From Terriglobia bacterium (GTDB lineage: Bacteria > Acidobacteriota > Terriglobia > Terriglobales > Acidobacteriaceae), in the NCBI GenBank assembly GCA_020073385.1, contig JAIQFH010000006.1:62001-126000 (forward strand): a stretch of 64,000 nucleotides of DNA. The letters run 5' to 3'. Every line of letters begins with the position of its first letter. The stretch's first letter is position 1. Of the stretch, positions 8,777 through 17,667 are shown in pieces. The notes beneath the pieces are model-generated. The model was not told where the DNA came from. It ran no database searches and saw only the letters and a list, made by a program, of their open reading frames with translations. The position numbers and the translations under genes were made by a program.

Positions 8777-8971
8777 GTGCCATCCCGTCGTCTCGATGAC
8801 CGCATCCGCGATCTGTGCGCGAAAGTCGCCACTTCGAAGGGCGACGACTACGAGCCCTCCCTTTCGGAGCTGAAGGCTGCACTCCGAGGGCACACCGACC
8901 GCCTGCGAAAAATGGCCGCTGAGAGTCTGGGCAAGAGGGCGGCTACGTTCAAGGATCGCCGTAAGTCTTGA
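8777..8971 (+). CDS. Small helical protein of unknown function
   Basis: A 64-codon ORF with a GTG start encodes MPSRRLDDRIRDLCAKV at the N-terminus and a helical, charged remainder (LSELKAALRGHTDRLRKMA). It looks like a genuine small soluble protein because residue composition and predicted helicity are consistent along its length. I recall similar PSRRLDDRIRxLC proteins in Acidobacteriota, but cannot confirm it. No Shine-Dalgarno is obvious. It ends just before the convergent Doc gene. Confidence 0.5.
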   Translation: MPSRRLDDRIRDLCAKVATSKGDDYEPSLSELKAALRGHTDRLRKMAAESLGKRAATFKDRRKS

Positions 8972-8990
8972 AGTACTAATCGTCGGCAGA

Positions 8991-9371
8991 TTAGCGAAGC
9001 GGTTTAGTGTGCTGCCGCATCCAGTCCACGATTTTGGGGAAGCGAAATTCGTGGCGATCGAGTGAGCCGTGGATGAATTCATACCCATCGACCGGATCGA
9101 CTTCCAACAGGAATCCGTTAATCTCCAGGAAGGTTGCCGCCGCCGCGAATGCGATCCGCTTGTTGCCGTCGACGAAACCGTGGTTGTTCGCGAGCGACTC
9201 CATGAGTGCAGCCGCTTCTTCCTCGATGGAATTGTAGTAGCCGGTTTGGGGACGAAAAACGGCGGCCTCCACCGCATTCTGATCGCGAACACCGTGAAGG
9301 CCGCCGAAACTATCGATGAGAAAATGCTGCATCTGGTAGATTTCCGCGACCGTCAGATAAATGTCTGCCAT
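8991..9371 (-). CDS. doc: Doc-type death-on-curing toxin (Fic/Doc fold)
   Basis: This 126-residue protein has the Doc form of the Fic motif, HGFVDGNKR (H64 to R72), where Fic AMP-transferases have HPFxxGNGR. In Doc of phage P1 the NKR version makes the enzyme a kinase that phosphorylates EF-Tu and stops translation. The N-terminal IYLTVAEIYQMQHFLI and FGGLHGVRDQNAVEAAV segments are also typical. The ATG directly follows the TAG of the upstream antitoxin gene (TAGATG), so the two are probably translationally coupled. Toxin activity is inferred from family membership and context. Confidence 0.9.
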   Translation of the reverse strand: MADIYLTVAEIYQMQHFLIDSFGGLHGVRDQNAVEAAVFRPQTGYYNSIEEEAAALMESLANNHGFVDGNKRIAFAAAATFLEINGFLLEVDPVDGYEFIHGSLDRHEFRFPKIVDWMRQHTKPLR

Positions 9372-9608
9372 CTACTTGGCTAGACGATCGAGCAGATCGC
9401 GGTTCCGGTCCACGACCCGCCCAAATGCTGCCATTACGTCGGGGCGGACCAGATGTTGGGAGGGGACCACGTTGCGCAGATAATGCGTCAGTGCCTGCTC
9501 GAGGACGTACCGCTGCGACTGGCCGTTCTGTTTCGCGACGGCAACAAACTCATCCCACAGTTCAGCATCGATTTCAGGAGCAATCTTCTTTGTCATTTTG
9601 GCTGGCAT
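9372..9608 (-). CDS. Antitoxin of the Doc module (ribbon-helix-helix type)
   Basis: The protein has 78 residues from MPAKMTKKIAPEID, with AGGGA eight bases before the ATG; a GTG 21 bases further up is less well placed. Residues about 8-45 (KKIAPEIDAELWDEFVAVAKQNGQSQRYVLEQAL) fit a beta-strand followed by two helices as in MetJ/Arc DNA-binding domains. The C-terminal tail is likely to wrap the toxin. Such antitoxins neutralise their toxin and autorepress the operon. A candidate operator with two TCTAGA half-sites one helical turn apart lies just upstream. It differs from the classical Phd antitoxin family usually paired with Doc. Confidence 0.8.
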   Translation of the reverse strand: MPAKMTKKIAPEIDAELWDEFVAVAKQNGQSQRYVLEQALTHYLRNVVPSQHLVRPDVMAAFGRVVDRNRDLLDRLAK

Positions 9609-9630
9609 GCCACGTTCCCTATCTGCCACC

Positions 9631-9681
9631 TAGTTTAGAACTATCTCTCGCCAAATCAAGTAATATCTAGATAAGTCTAGA
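9631..9681. promoter_or_regulatory. Candidate toxin-antitoxin operator/promoter
   Basis: This AT-rich stretch lies upstream of the antitoxin start. It contains the palindrome TATCTAGATA (9664-9673) and two TCTAGA hexamers at 9666 and 9676, exactly ten bases apart. TAGTT-TAG-AACTA lies at 9631-9643. Tandem sites spaced by one turn are typical for ribbon-helix-helix repressors. The assignment rests on sequence symmetry and position. Confidence 0.5.
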
Positions 9682-9713
9682 AAAACCGATTCCAGCGTGT
9701 AAGCTATTCATTT

Positions 9714-9775
9714 TCAATATTTTGCCAGCGCTGCGTACATCCGCTGTGAGTAACTGTCGATAAATCAATATTTTG
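9714..9775. repeat. Short direct repeat TCAATATTTTG
   Basis: The 11-mer TCAATATTTTG occurs at 9714 and again at 9765, 51 bp apart, in an AT-rich gap between the TonB-fusion stop and the antitoxin promoter. It may be a protein-binding repeat or chance in AT-rich DNA. Confidence 0.35.
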
Positions 9776-9889
9776 GCGGGATTGATCCGAAAATTGAGAA
9801 AGGTCGAGAGGACCGGCCCCCAAACGTTTGGACGCAAACAAAAACCGGGTACGCTGGAGATCGCATGCCCGGCCAGGTCTCCCGAAAAC

Positions 9890-11725
9890 TTACCGAGGTA
9901 GCTTGAAGTTGACTGTGACTTGCGTCTGAATCTCTACCGGTTCGCCGTTTAACAGATACGGCTTGTACTTCCACTGCTTGACCGCATCACTGGCGGCTCT
10001 GGCGAGTTGCGCGTCCCCGCTCAGTACCTTGATATGCGAAATATTTCCTTCTTTAGAGATCGTGGCCTGCAGTTCCACCGCACCTTCGATGTGCATGCGA
10101 AGCGCACTCTGCGGATAGGAAGGTGCGACCTTCTTGTAGAGGAGACCTTGCGACACGCCCTGGGAAACGCTAAGGGTCTGGAGCATTGGTCTGAGCCCGG
10201 TGTCCGTCGTACCCAGGTTTGGAAGCGGAGCGGCAGTGGGTGTGCCCATTCCAATCACGCTCGGCGCCGGCGCGTCTGGCGTGGCAGCCGACTTCGATTC
10301 AACCGCTGGAACTTTGCCGCCCTTAACGACGAGCGCCGGAGCCTCGGGCTTTTCTTCAACAACGGCCTTGGCGGGTGCAGAAGAAGTACTCGCGGGTTTA
10401 GTGGAGGCTCGCGAGTTGCTGCTTGCGGTGCTGGATTCGTTCTCGTCCTCAGAAGGACTCGGCGATGAGCCCGGAGTCATGTCGGGCTGCGAAACGGGAG
10501 CGGGTGTTGTGACAGCTGCGGTTGCCGGAGCCGGCTGAGCCGCTGTCGGCTTCGGTGCTGTCGGAGTCGGGATCGGCGCGGACACAGGCGCCGAGGAGAC
10601 AACGGGCTGTGGGGTCGAACTGCTCGTCCCTTTGAAATGGGACCATCCGAAATAGCCGCCGGCTACGATGAGCAATGCCGCGGCGATTCCGATCACAGCT
10701 TTCTTGCTGCCACCGCTGGACTCAGCCTCGGTCGTCGAGCCGCCAAAGGTGAACGATGGGGCAGATCCGACGTACGCAGCAGGCTCGCTGGCCGCCGGTG
10801 CCGCTGGCTTCTCGAACAGATCCTCAGCGGCGGACGCCGGCTTTTGCGTCGGCAGCGCCGGTTCACGAGCCGGAGCAGGTGCGCTTGCCGCGCCGCTCAG
10901 GGGCGCGATCGAGACGGGTGGTTGAAATTCGATCGTCGGCGGGGGTGGAGGAGCCACTCTTGGCGCCGCCGGGCTCGCCACAGCAGCGCTATACAACGCT
11001 GGAGGAGCAACCGGAGCGGGCGCAACCGGCTTCTCGGCTGCGGGAGCCGCGGGAATATCGTTCGCCGCTGCTGGAGCTGGCTTCGCTGCAGCCACGGCAG
11101 CCGCTGCGGGCCATGCAGGCGGCGCGGCTGGCTTCGAAACTGAAGGCTGGGGCTTGGGTGTGAGCGTTGCGGCCGGTGCAACCGGTTTTGGTGCAACTGG
11201 CACCGCGGGTTTCGCCCCGAGAGGCGGCCTCGGTACAGCAGTCTTAGCAGCTGCGGGAGTCGGCGTAGTCGAAGGCGCCGGTGTCGGCGCGGCCGGAGGC
11301 GGTGTTGGCACTGCGAAACTCCCGGTCGCCGTTGCTGATCCTGGCTTGGTCGGGTCGCTTTTGCGCAAAAGTCCGCGCGCCACGCGCAGCGTTCCTTTTG
11401 CCTGTTCGATGTTAATGGGTTTGGTCAGGACAAGGTTTGCGCCAATGCGAAACGCCTTGGCGACCCCTGCCTGACCCTCCACGACGGCTACCGCAAGTGA
11501 GGTCTGGTTCGACGTCGAATTGCGTGCGCTCTTGAACAACAGGGTGGCATTCTGCTCGTTATCGCAGTCCACCACGACCGCGTCGAAGTGTTGGCCCATC
11601 AGCTTCTTAACTGCAGCGAAAGGCTCGATGCAGGCCTCGACATTGAACTCCAGCTCGCTGAGAACCTGCGTCACCGTGCGAGCCGTCTTGTCATCGGGAC
11701 AGAAGAGAAGAGCTTGGTAACCCAT
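9890..11725 (-). CDS. Receiver-domain / TonB C-terminal fusion protein
   Basis: The protein has 611 residues. Residues 1-115 form a CheY-like receiver. The acidic pair is D11-D12, the likely phospho-acceptor is D53 (VVVDCDN) and the conserved lysine is K102 (LTKP). The switch Ser/Thr is not obvious. A long Ala/Pro-rich linker follows, then one membrane helix (AVIGIAAALLIVAGGYFGW, about 362-382), another Pro/Thr-rich linker, and a TonB C-terminal domain (YPQSALRMHIEGAVELQATI ... WKYKPYLLNGEPVEIQTQV). The receiver would be cytoplasmic and the TonB domain periplasmic, so phosphorylation could gate energy transfer to an outer-membrane transporter. That is inference. No ExbB/ExbD or histidine kinase is adjacent. 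Confidence 0.9.
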   Translation of the reverse strand: MGYQALLFCPDDKTARTVTQVLSELEFNVEACIEPFAAVKKLMGQHFDAVVVDCDNEQNATLLFKSARNSTSNQTSLAVAVVEGQAGVAKAFRIGANLVLTKPINIEQAKGTLRVARGLLRKSDPTKPGSATATGSFAVPTPPPAAPTPAPSTTPTPAAAKTAVPRPPLGAKPAVPVAPKPVAPAATLTPKPQPSVSKPAAPPAWPAAAAVAAAKPAPAAANDIPAAPAAEKPVAPAPVAPPALYSAAVASPAAPRVAPPPPPTIEFQPPVSIAPLSGAASAPAPAREPALPTQKPASAAEDLFEKPAAPAASEPAAYVGSAPSFTFGGSTTEAESSGGSKKAVIGIAAALLIVAGGYFGWSHFKGTSSSTPQPVVSSAPVSAPIPTPTAPKPTAAQPAPATAAVTTPAPVSQPDMTPGSSPSPSEDENESSTASSNSRASTKPASTSSAPAKAVVEEKPEAPALVVKGGKVPAVESKSAATPDAPAPSVIGMGTPTAAPLPNLGTTDTGLRPMLQTLSVSQGVSQGLLYKKVAPSYPQSALRMHIEGAVELQATISKEGNISHIKVLSGDAQLARAASDAVKQWKYKPYLLNGEPVEIQTQVTVNFKLPR

Positions 11726-11783
11726 GGAATAATCGTAGGTACAGCCGTAAGCGCCATCAAGTTACGCTGGTAATTCGCATAAA

Positions 11784-12437
11784 ATGGCGACCATGCGATT
11801 GGCGCTTTGGCTCAAGATCGGCTGGACACTCTGGCTGATCGTCTGGATCCCCGCTTATTGGCGGCAGTATGGCGCGCAGAATTTTCTCTTCTTCTGCGAC
11901 ATCGGAAATGTCCTGATCGGAATCGGCCTCTGGATGGAGAGTCCGCTGATCTTTTCCTGGGCTGCGTGCGGATTGTTATTGCTTCAGTCGCTTTACACGA
12001 TCGATCTTGCAGGCGCGCTGCTGACTGGACACCATCTGATCGGCGGCACCGAGTACATGTTTGATCCGCACTTATCTCTTTTTGTACGCCTGCTCAGCCT
12101 GTTCCACGCTGTAACTCCACCGCTGCTGTTATGGGCGATCTGGAAGCTGGGATACGACAGTCGCGGATGGAAGGTACAGACGCTGACCGCGTGGATTGTC
12201 GTGCCAGTCAACTACTTCTGGCGTCCCGAGCAAGATGTGAACTGGGCGCGAGGACCATTCTTCCACGAGCAACACGCAATGCCGGGATGGGCGTACCTGC
12301 TCGGATACTTAGTCGTTGTGCCGCTATGCATCTATCTGCCGACGCACCTGTTTCTTAGCTGGCTCAGTGCTCGTTGGAAATCGGGTAGCGCCGGCATCCC
12401 GCCGGCTGTGACGAGCGCGTCTCGAGCTCGCAGCTGA
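11784..12437 (+). CDS. Polytopic membrane protein of unknown function
   Basis: The 217-residue protein has about six hydrophobic segments: LWLIVWIPAYW; the FLFFCDIGNVLIGIGLW stretch; LIFSWAACGLLLLQSLYTI; LLSLFHAVTPPLLLWAIW; LTAWIVVPVNYFW; and YLLGYLVVVPLCIYL. Polar conserved-looking motifs (CDIGN, GGTEYMFDP, VNWARGP) sit at the ends of helices and could form a site facing one side of the membrane. I do not recognise the family. It is divergent from the receiver-TonB gene and convergent with mscS, with only three bases between its stop and that of the channel gene. Confidence 0.7.
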   Translation: MATMRLALWLKIGWTLWLIVWIPAYWRQYGAQNFLFFCDIGNVLIGIGLWMESPLIFSWAACGLLLLQSLYTIDLAGALLTGHHLIGGTEYMFDPHLSLFVRLLSLFHAVTPPLLLWAIWKLGYDSRGWKVQTLTAWIVVPVNYFWRPEQDVNWARGPFFHEQHAMPGWAYLLGYLVVVPLCIYLPTHLFLSWLSARWKSGSAGIPPAVTSASRARS

Positions 12438-12440
12438 AGG

Positions 12441-14213
12441 CTAGCGAGTCTTGCCTGACCCATCCTCACTCTTCCGCAGCGTCGATTCTCTCGGAGGATA
12501 GTCGATCGATCCCTTAAACGACGAGATCTCTTCCTTGTGAAAATCAGGGAAGGGTAACTTCTTGTCATCACGCAGTTCTGCGATCTTCTGCACCGCGCTA
12601 TCAGCTTTGTCTTTCGCCAGCCCCGAGTCGCGCCCGAGATAGAGAGTCTGCGCGGGAAGGGCGAGGCCGCTGCCGGAGCTGTCAACAATATCCATGATGC
12701 GCAGCAGGACATCTTCGCGAACCGCAGCGAACTCGTTGAAGTCCTGCGTGAGGACGTAGGCCACAATCTCAACGGTCGGCGCGGCGCCAGCAACATCGGT
12801 GAGGCGCACGCGAACCGTGGTGCTCTCGACCTTCGGATGGCTGTATAGCAGGCGCCGCACTTCGGAGAGGATGAAGCGCAAGTGATCGGCCTTCGTCTCC
12901 GAGCGCAGGTTAAGAGTGGTCTTGAACAGAATCTTGTCGCGTCGACTCAGGTTCTCCAAATTGATGGTCGCCACCGTGCCGTTGGGAATTGCGACCAGCG
13001 TGCGCTCGTCGGTACGGATGCGGGTTGAACGCAGGCCAATATCCTCCACGACGCCGGTGCGATCGCCAAACCGGCAGACATCACCGACGCGGAAGACTTC
13101 GTCGGCCAGCACGGATACGCCACCAAAGAGATTTTCGATCGTCTTCTGCGCCCCGAAGCCGATGGCCAGGCCGCCGATACCCAACCCGGCAAGCGCTGTG
13201 CTCATGTTGAAGCCCAGATTGCCAAGCACAGCCAGAATGCCGAGCACGAAGATCACAGCTTTCAGAATTCGTTCGCCCAGAAGCATGAGCGATCCCGTCC
13301 CGGCGTGTCCACGGGCCAAGGCGCGAATGCGAACGCGGTACAGCGACCAACGCACCACTCGCCAGACGATCCAGACGGCGCTCAGAATCAGCGCGGTAGA
13401 TGTGATCTGGAAGTAGTAATGCCGGAGCAACAGCGGCATGCGCAGATAGACCACGAATACCTGATGAATGAGTGTGCCCGCCAGCAGCCATGCCGGTCCG
13501 GAGACCGATCGCCAACTGGCAACGTCCATCCGTCCGCGGCGCCGAGCCCACCAGCGCAAGGGAATTTCCATCACGAAAAGAATGAGCCAGCCCAGACCCG
13601 CTGCGAATGGCGTCGCCACCAACAGAGCCAGCCATTGCCAGAGAGGCATCCCGCCAAGCTGATGCCTGACTAGCACAGCGGGGAGTTTGCCTTCTACCTG
13701 TCGCGCTTTTACTTGGTCATATAATTCCGGCAGTTTGGCGAGCGTGTCGGTCGAGATCAGCCAGATCTTACCGGCGCTGGGATCGGATACACGAACGAGG
13801 TCGAGATCCGTTTCCACGTCACCCGCCGTCATGGTCCCGAGCTTCTGGTGGCCGAGCGCGACTCCTTCCTGCGGAGTTCCCTCGGGCTGGTTGAACCGGC
13901 TGTAGTTGCCGACAAAAGCGTTGTCCAATACGAATTTAAGCTTGGTCGCGGTCTGCTCGCCTTCAGACTGGCGTCGCGCCGCGCTCATCTGCAGATACTG
14001 GGCAGCGATGTTGTAGTCTCCAGCCGTGGCTGCCTTCAAGAATCCCAGTACCGAGTTGGAAGGGGTGTTGCGTCCCAGTGGATCGGTGGGCGCATTCGTC
14101 CCGCTGGCCGGCGCAGGTTGCAAGACCTGAGTCAACGTCGACTGTGCCACTGAAACGACGCAAGCGGCAATGCACAGGATGCATACGAATAAAACTTTGC
14201 GGAAAGAAAGCAT
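12441..14213 (-). CDS. MscS-family mechanosensitive ion channel
   Basis: The 590-residue protein is read from MLSFRKVLFVCILCIAACVV, with GGAG six bases before the ATG. A signal peptide covers about residues 1-23. A periplasmic domain of about 170 residues follows, then four or five membrane helices. The pore-lining MscS helix has the Gly/Ala pattern GLGIGGLAIGFGAQKTIENLF. The beta domain follows (GDVCRFGDRTGVVEDIGLRSTRIRT) and the C-terminal cytoplasmic vestibule region. It would release solutes at high membrane tension. It follows lpdA on the same strand after a 100-bp gap and may have its own promoter. It is longer than E. coli MscS because of the N-terminal domain. Confidence 0.9.
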   Translation of the reverse strand: MLSFRKVLFVCILCIAACVVSVAQSTLTQVLQPAPASGTNAPTDPLGRNTPSNSVLGFLKAATAGDYNIAAQYLQMSAARRQSEGEQTATKLKFVLDNAFVGNYSRFNQPEGTPQEGVALGHQKLGTMTAGDVETDLDLVRVSDPSAGKIWLISTDTLAKLPELYDQVKARQVEGKLPAVLVRHQLGGMPLWQWLALLVATPFAAGLGWLILFVMEIPLRWWARRRGRMDVASWRSVSGPAWLLAGTLIHQVFVVYLRMPLLLRHYYFQITSTALILSAVWIVWRVVRWSLYRVRIRALARGHAGTGSLMLLGERILKAVIFVLGILAVLGNLGFNMSTALAGLGIGGLAIGFGAQKTIENLFGGVSVLADEVFRVGDVCRFGDRTGVVEDIGLRSTRIRTDERTLVAIPNGTVATINLENLSRRDKILFKTTLNLRSETKADHLRFILSEVRRLLYSHPKVESTTVRVRLTDVAGAAPTVEIVAYVLTQDFNEFAAVREDVLLRIMDIVDSSGSGLALPAQTLYLGRDSGLAKDKADSAVQKIAELRDDKKLPFPDFHKEEISSFKGSIDYPPRESTLRKSEDGSGKTR

Positions 14214-14313
14214 GGTCCTCTCCCGCCAATCTCTTTGCGGGTCACCCAACGCATGAACGCGGCAGGCACTCATTGTATCGAAGTGGAGCGGCGAAACAGT
14301 CGAGCGGCGGAGT

Positions 14314-15738
14314 TCATCCCCGCTTCGGGCGATAGATATGCGTGCTGGTGCCGTAGAAAACCTCGGCAGACTCCATCACCGTTTCCGATAGAGTCGGATG
14401 GGGATGGATGCTCAGCGCGACATCACTGGCCAGAGCAGCCATCTCGATGGCGAGCACACCCTCGGCGATCATTTCACCGGCGCCAACACCCACGATTCCA
14501 ACTCCGAGAACTCGCTCCGTCTGCGGATCAATGAGTAGCTTGGTCATGCCCTCCGGACGATCCAGGGTGATGGCGCGACCGGATGCGGCCCAGGGGAACT
14601 TCGCGACCTTTACTTCGCGATTTTCCTTTTGCGCCTGCGTCTCGGTGAGCCCGCACCAGGCAACTTCCGGATCAGTGAATACGACCGCCGGGATTGCGTT
14701 TGGCTCGAACGCGACTTTATGTCCCGCGATTGCTTCGACCGCGACGCGGCCTTCATGCGAGGCCTTGTGCGCGAGCATCGGCTCGCCGACTACGTCGCCG
14801 ATCGCGTAAATCGAGGGATCATCGGTCTGGAGTTGCTTGTTGACCTGAATGAACCCGCGCTGCCCGACTTGGACGCGCGTCTTGTCGAGGCCAGGAATCT
14901 CGGAGTTCGGCTTGCGTCCTACTGATACCAGCACGCGATCGAATACTTTTTCCTGAGAGTTGCCGTCTTGTGCCTTCAGGGTGGCACGAATGCCGTTGCC
15001 CTCATCTTTTACGGAAGCGACAGTTGTGTTCAGAAGAATCGCTTCGAACATCTTTTCCAGTCGCTTGTGCAGCGGCAGCACCAGGTCCCGATCCGCGCCG
15101 GGCAAGAGGCCCGGAAGCATTTCAACGACAGTCACGCGCGTGCCCAGAGCGGCATAGACAGAGCCAAGTTCCAGGCCGATGTAACCGCCGCCGACGACCA
15201 GCAAGGTTCCAGGAACGTCTTCGAGATTGAGCGCGCCGGTAGAATCCATCATTCGCGGCGTGTCGAGCTTCAACGTGGAAACGACAGCCGGGCGTGAGCC
15301 TGTGGCGATGATGATGCGATCAAAAGTCAGAGATTCCTGCGCGCCATCGGTCTTAGTGACGCTCAGGGTGTTTGAGTTCTCAAACGCAGCGCGGCCCTGC
15401 ACGTAGCGCACTTTGCGCTGCTTCGAGAGCACGCCCAGGCCGCCGGTCAGTTTCTTGACGACATTCTCTTTGAAGGAGCGAAGACGCTTCAGATCGATTT
15501 TCGGCGCACTGAACTCAATTCCCCAGTCTTTGGCCTGATGCGCCTCCTCCAGCAGCTTAGCCACGTGCAGCAGCGCCTTCGAGGGAATGCATCCGCGGTA
15601 AAGGCACACTCCGCCGGGATTCAGTTCGGGGTCGATGAGTGTGACGCTCATGCCAAGATCGGCGGCGAGGAAGGCGGCGGCATATCCGCCGGGACCGCCG
15701 CCGACCACTGCAAGATTCAGGTTCGATGTTTCGGACAT
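14314..15738 (-). CDS. lpdA: Dihydrolipoyl dehydrogenase (E3)
   Basis: The enzyme has 474 residues from [18 protein letters not shown]; the longer ORF start falls inside a repeat. It reoxidises dihydrolipoamide on the E2 subunits, passing electrons through FAD to NAD. Visible features are the FAD-binding [12 protein letters not shown], the redox disulfide [16 protein letters not shown], the NAD-binding [19 protein letters not shown] and the C-terminal HPHPTLSE catalytic histidine motif. It is the last gene of aceE-aceF-lpdA, separated from aceF by a large inverted repeat. As the only E3 gene in the window it may also serve 2-oxoglutarate dehydrogenase, whose E1 lies at 31.4 kb. Confidence 0.95.
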   Translation of the reverse strand: MSETSNLNLAVVGGGPGGYAAAFLAADLGMSVTLIDPELNPGGVCLYRGCIPSKALLHVAKLLEEAHQAKDWGIEFSAPKIDLKRLRSFKENVVKKLTGGLGVLSKQRKVRYVQGRAAFENSNTLSVTKTDGAQESLTFDRIIIATGSRPAVVSTLKLDTPRMMDSTGALNLEDVPGTLLVVGGGYIGLELGSVYAALGTRVTVVEMLPGLLPGADRDLVLPLHKRLEKMFEAILLNTTVASVKDEGNGIRATLKAQDGNSQEKVFDRVLVSVGRKPNSEIPGLDKTRVQVGQRGFIQVNKQLQTDDPSIYAIGDVVGEPMLAHKASHEGRVAVEAIAGHKVAFEPNAIPAVVFTDPEVAWCGLTETQAQKENREVKVAKFPWAASGRAITLDRPEGMTKLLIDPQTERVLGVGIVGVGAGEMIAEGVLAIEMAALASDVALSIHPHPTLSETVMESAEVFYGTSTHIYRPKRG

Positions 15739-15750
15739 GAAAGGGCTTTC

Positions 15751-15832
15751 AACCACGAAGGACACGAAGGTACACGAAGGAAAATCTCATGGCTATGGGC
15801 TTCCTTCGTGTTCCTTCGTGTCCTTCGTGGTT
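15751..15832. repeat. Near-perfect 30-bp-arm inverted repeat between aceF and lpdA (CCTTCGTG family)
   Basis: AACCACGAAGGACACGAAGG then TACACGAAGG (15751-15780) pairs with the arm at 15803-15832 with one mismatch in 30, around a 22-base loop. If transcribed with the operon it would form a very stable hairpin between aceF and lpdA. It is a copy of a dispersed family also found at 311, 20459 and, in diverged form, 56406. Confidence 0.9.
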
Positions 15833-15846
15833 CAAGATTTTGGATT

Positions 15847-17586
15847 TTACCCCTGGACCGACAGCAGGAAAGGCTGTTCAAACGCTTCGGAGATCCAGCG
15901 CAGGAATCGCGCAGCATCCGCGCCATCGATCAGACGGTGATCGTAGGAAAGCGACAGCGGCAAAATCAACCGTGGCTCAAATTTCCCGTTGAGCCACTCG
16001 GGTTCCATACGCGAACGGGAAAGACCGAGGATCGCCACCTCCGGAAAATTGACAATCGGCGTAAAGCCGACGCCGCCAATTCCGCCCAGATTGGTGATGG
16101 TGAACGTACCGCCTTCCATATCCGCGGGCGAGAGCTTCTTCTCGCGCGCCTTCTTCGATAACTGCGACAATTCGACTGCGAGTTCCACGATGTTCTTCTT
16201 CTCCACGTCGCGAATCACAGGTACCAGGAGCCCACGATCGGTGTCTGCCGCGACGCCGATATTGATGTACTGCTTGTAAACAATCTCTTCCTTTTCGATG
16301 TCGATGCTGGCGTTGAACTGCGGGAAGACTTTAAGAGCGGCCGCACAAACTTTGAGCGCGATCGCAGTCACGGTCATCTTGCCGCCAGCTTCCTCGGCCT
16401 TGGGAGCAAACCGCGCCCGCAACTGCTCGAGCTCCGTGATGTCGGCGCGATCGTGCTGGGTGACATGCGGAATAGTGTTCCACGCCTCTGCCAGATGCTC
16501 GGCAGTCTTTCGCCGAACGCCGCGCATGGAAACACGTTCAATCTTTCCCCACTTGGCGAAATCGGGAAGCTGCGGCTGGGCGAAGTGACCGGCACGCGGT
16601 GTCGCCGCCGCTGTCGCCGCAGCGGAGAGCAGCGCCTTGGCGTGAGCCTTAACGGCATCTTCACTGATGCGCCCACCCGGGCCAGTACCCTTTACGTCAT
16701 AGATGTCAACGCCGACCTCACGCGCGAGACGACGAACGTGCGGAGCTGCCGGAACGGGCTGCCGGTGTTCCGTTCCAGCGACTTTGCCGAGTTGCGCCGG
16801 CATGCTGAATGACGGGACAGTTTGCTGGGGCTGGTCCGGGGGCAGGGCTTGTTCTTCAGTCTTTCCCTCTGCGCGAATGGCTGCTTGAAATGCCAGACGC
16901 GCTCCGTGCTGTCCGGAAACGTGCTCGACCGGAGCACTCCGCGGCCGTGCCGGCTGAGCCGCTGCTGCGCCGCCTTCCAGCGTGAAGATCACCTGTCCAA
17001 CTTTGATCTTCTCGCCTTCCTTAACCTTGAGCTCTTTCACTACGCCGCTGACCGATGACGGAACTTCCACGACGGCTTTGTCCGTCTCCAATTCCATGAT
17101 CGGCTGACCTTCGGAAACCCTGGCGCCGGGAGCGATCATCAGGCGCACTAGATCCCCCTGGGAAATATTCTCTCCGAGTTCGGGCAGCTTGAATTCACTC
17201 GCCCCTGGAGTACTTGAAGGTGCGCTGGATGCGGCGGCTTGCGACGTTGCTGCGGCGACTTCTTTCGAGGCTGGGGCCGCTGGCTTTTCTCTTGGAGCAG
17301 GCGCGGGAGCGGGAGCGGCAGCCTGGGAAGGCACTCCGGAACCCTTGGCTTCCGCCCCGTCGACCGTGAAAATCACCTGGCCGACCTTAATCTTATCGCC
17401 TTCCTTGACGCAAATCTCTTGCACGGTTCCGCTGACGGACGAAGGCACTTCCACAACTGCCTTGTCGGTTTCGAGTTCCATGACCGACTGACCGGCGCTT
17501 ACCGCCGCACCCGGCTCGACCATGAGGCGCACCAAGTCGCCTTGCTCGATGTTTTCTCCCAACTCCGGAAGTTTGAATTCAATCAC
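15847..17586 (-). CDS. aceF: Dihydrolipoamide acetyltransferase (E2) of pyruvate dehydrogenase
   Basis: The protein has 579 residues. Two lipoyl domains lie at about 1-80 and 130-210, each with the lipoylated lysine in ETDKAVVEVPSSVSG, joined by Ala/Pro-rich hinges. A peripheral subunit-binding domain follows (APHVRRLAREVGVDIYDVKG). The catalytic acetyltransferase domain fills the C-terminal 230 residues and ends with SYDHRLIDGADAARFL, the HxxxDG active site. It transfers the acetyl group from E1 to CoA and forms the core of the complex. It lies 115 bp downstream of aceE and upstream of lpdA, giving a standard pyruvate dehydrogenase operon. Confidence 0.95.
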   Translation of the reverse strand: MIEFKLPELGENIEQGDLVRLMVEPGAAVSAGQSVMELETDKAVVEVPSSVSGTVQEICVKEGDKIKVGQVIFTVDGAEAKGSGVPSQAAAPAPAPAPREKPAAPASKEVAAATSQAAASSAPSSTPGASEFKLPELGENISQGDLVRLMIAPGARVSEGQPIMELETDKAVVEVPSSVSGVVKELKVKEGEKIKVGQVIFTLEGGAAAAQPARPRSAPVEHVSGQHGARLAFQAAIRAEGKTEEQALPPDQPQQTVPSFSMPAQLGKVAGTEHRQPVPAAPHVRRLAREVGVDIYDVKGTGPGGRISEDAVKAHAKALLSAAATAAATPRAGHFAQPQLPDFAKWGKIERVSMRGVRRKTAEHLAEAWNTIPHVTQHDRADITELEQLRARFAPKAEEAGGKMTVTAIALKVCAAALKVFPQFNASIDIEKEEIVYKQYINIGVAADTDRGLLVPVIRDVEKKNIVELAVELSQLSKKAREKKLSPADMEGGTFTITNLGGIGGVGFTPIVNFPEVAILGLSRSRMEPEWLNGKFEPRLILPLSLSYDHRLIDGADAARFLRWISEAFEQPFLLSVQG

Positions 17587-17667
17587 CGCGTATGGTTCCT
17601 CTTATAAGAATCGTGTCACGGCGCCTCACGGCGCAATTGTTGATTACACTACTCATCGCATCGTAGA

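Noticed and set aside
8417-8882. Overlapping ORFs on both strands between the SRPBCC and Doc genes
   Set aside because: None has family-like sequence. I considered a decayed gene but saw no recognisable fragment.
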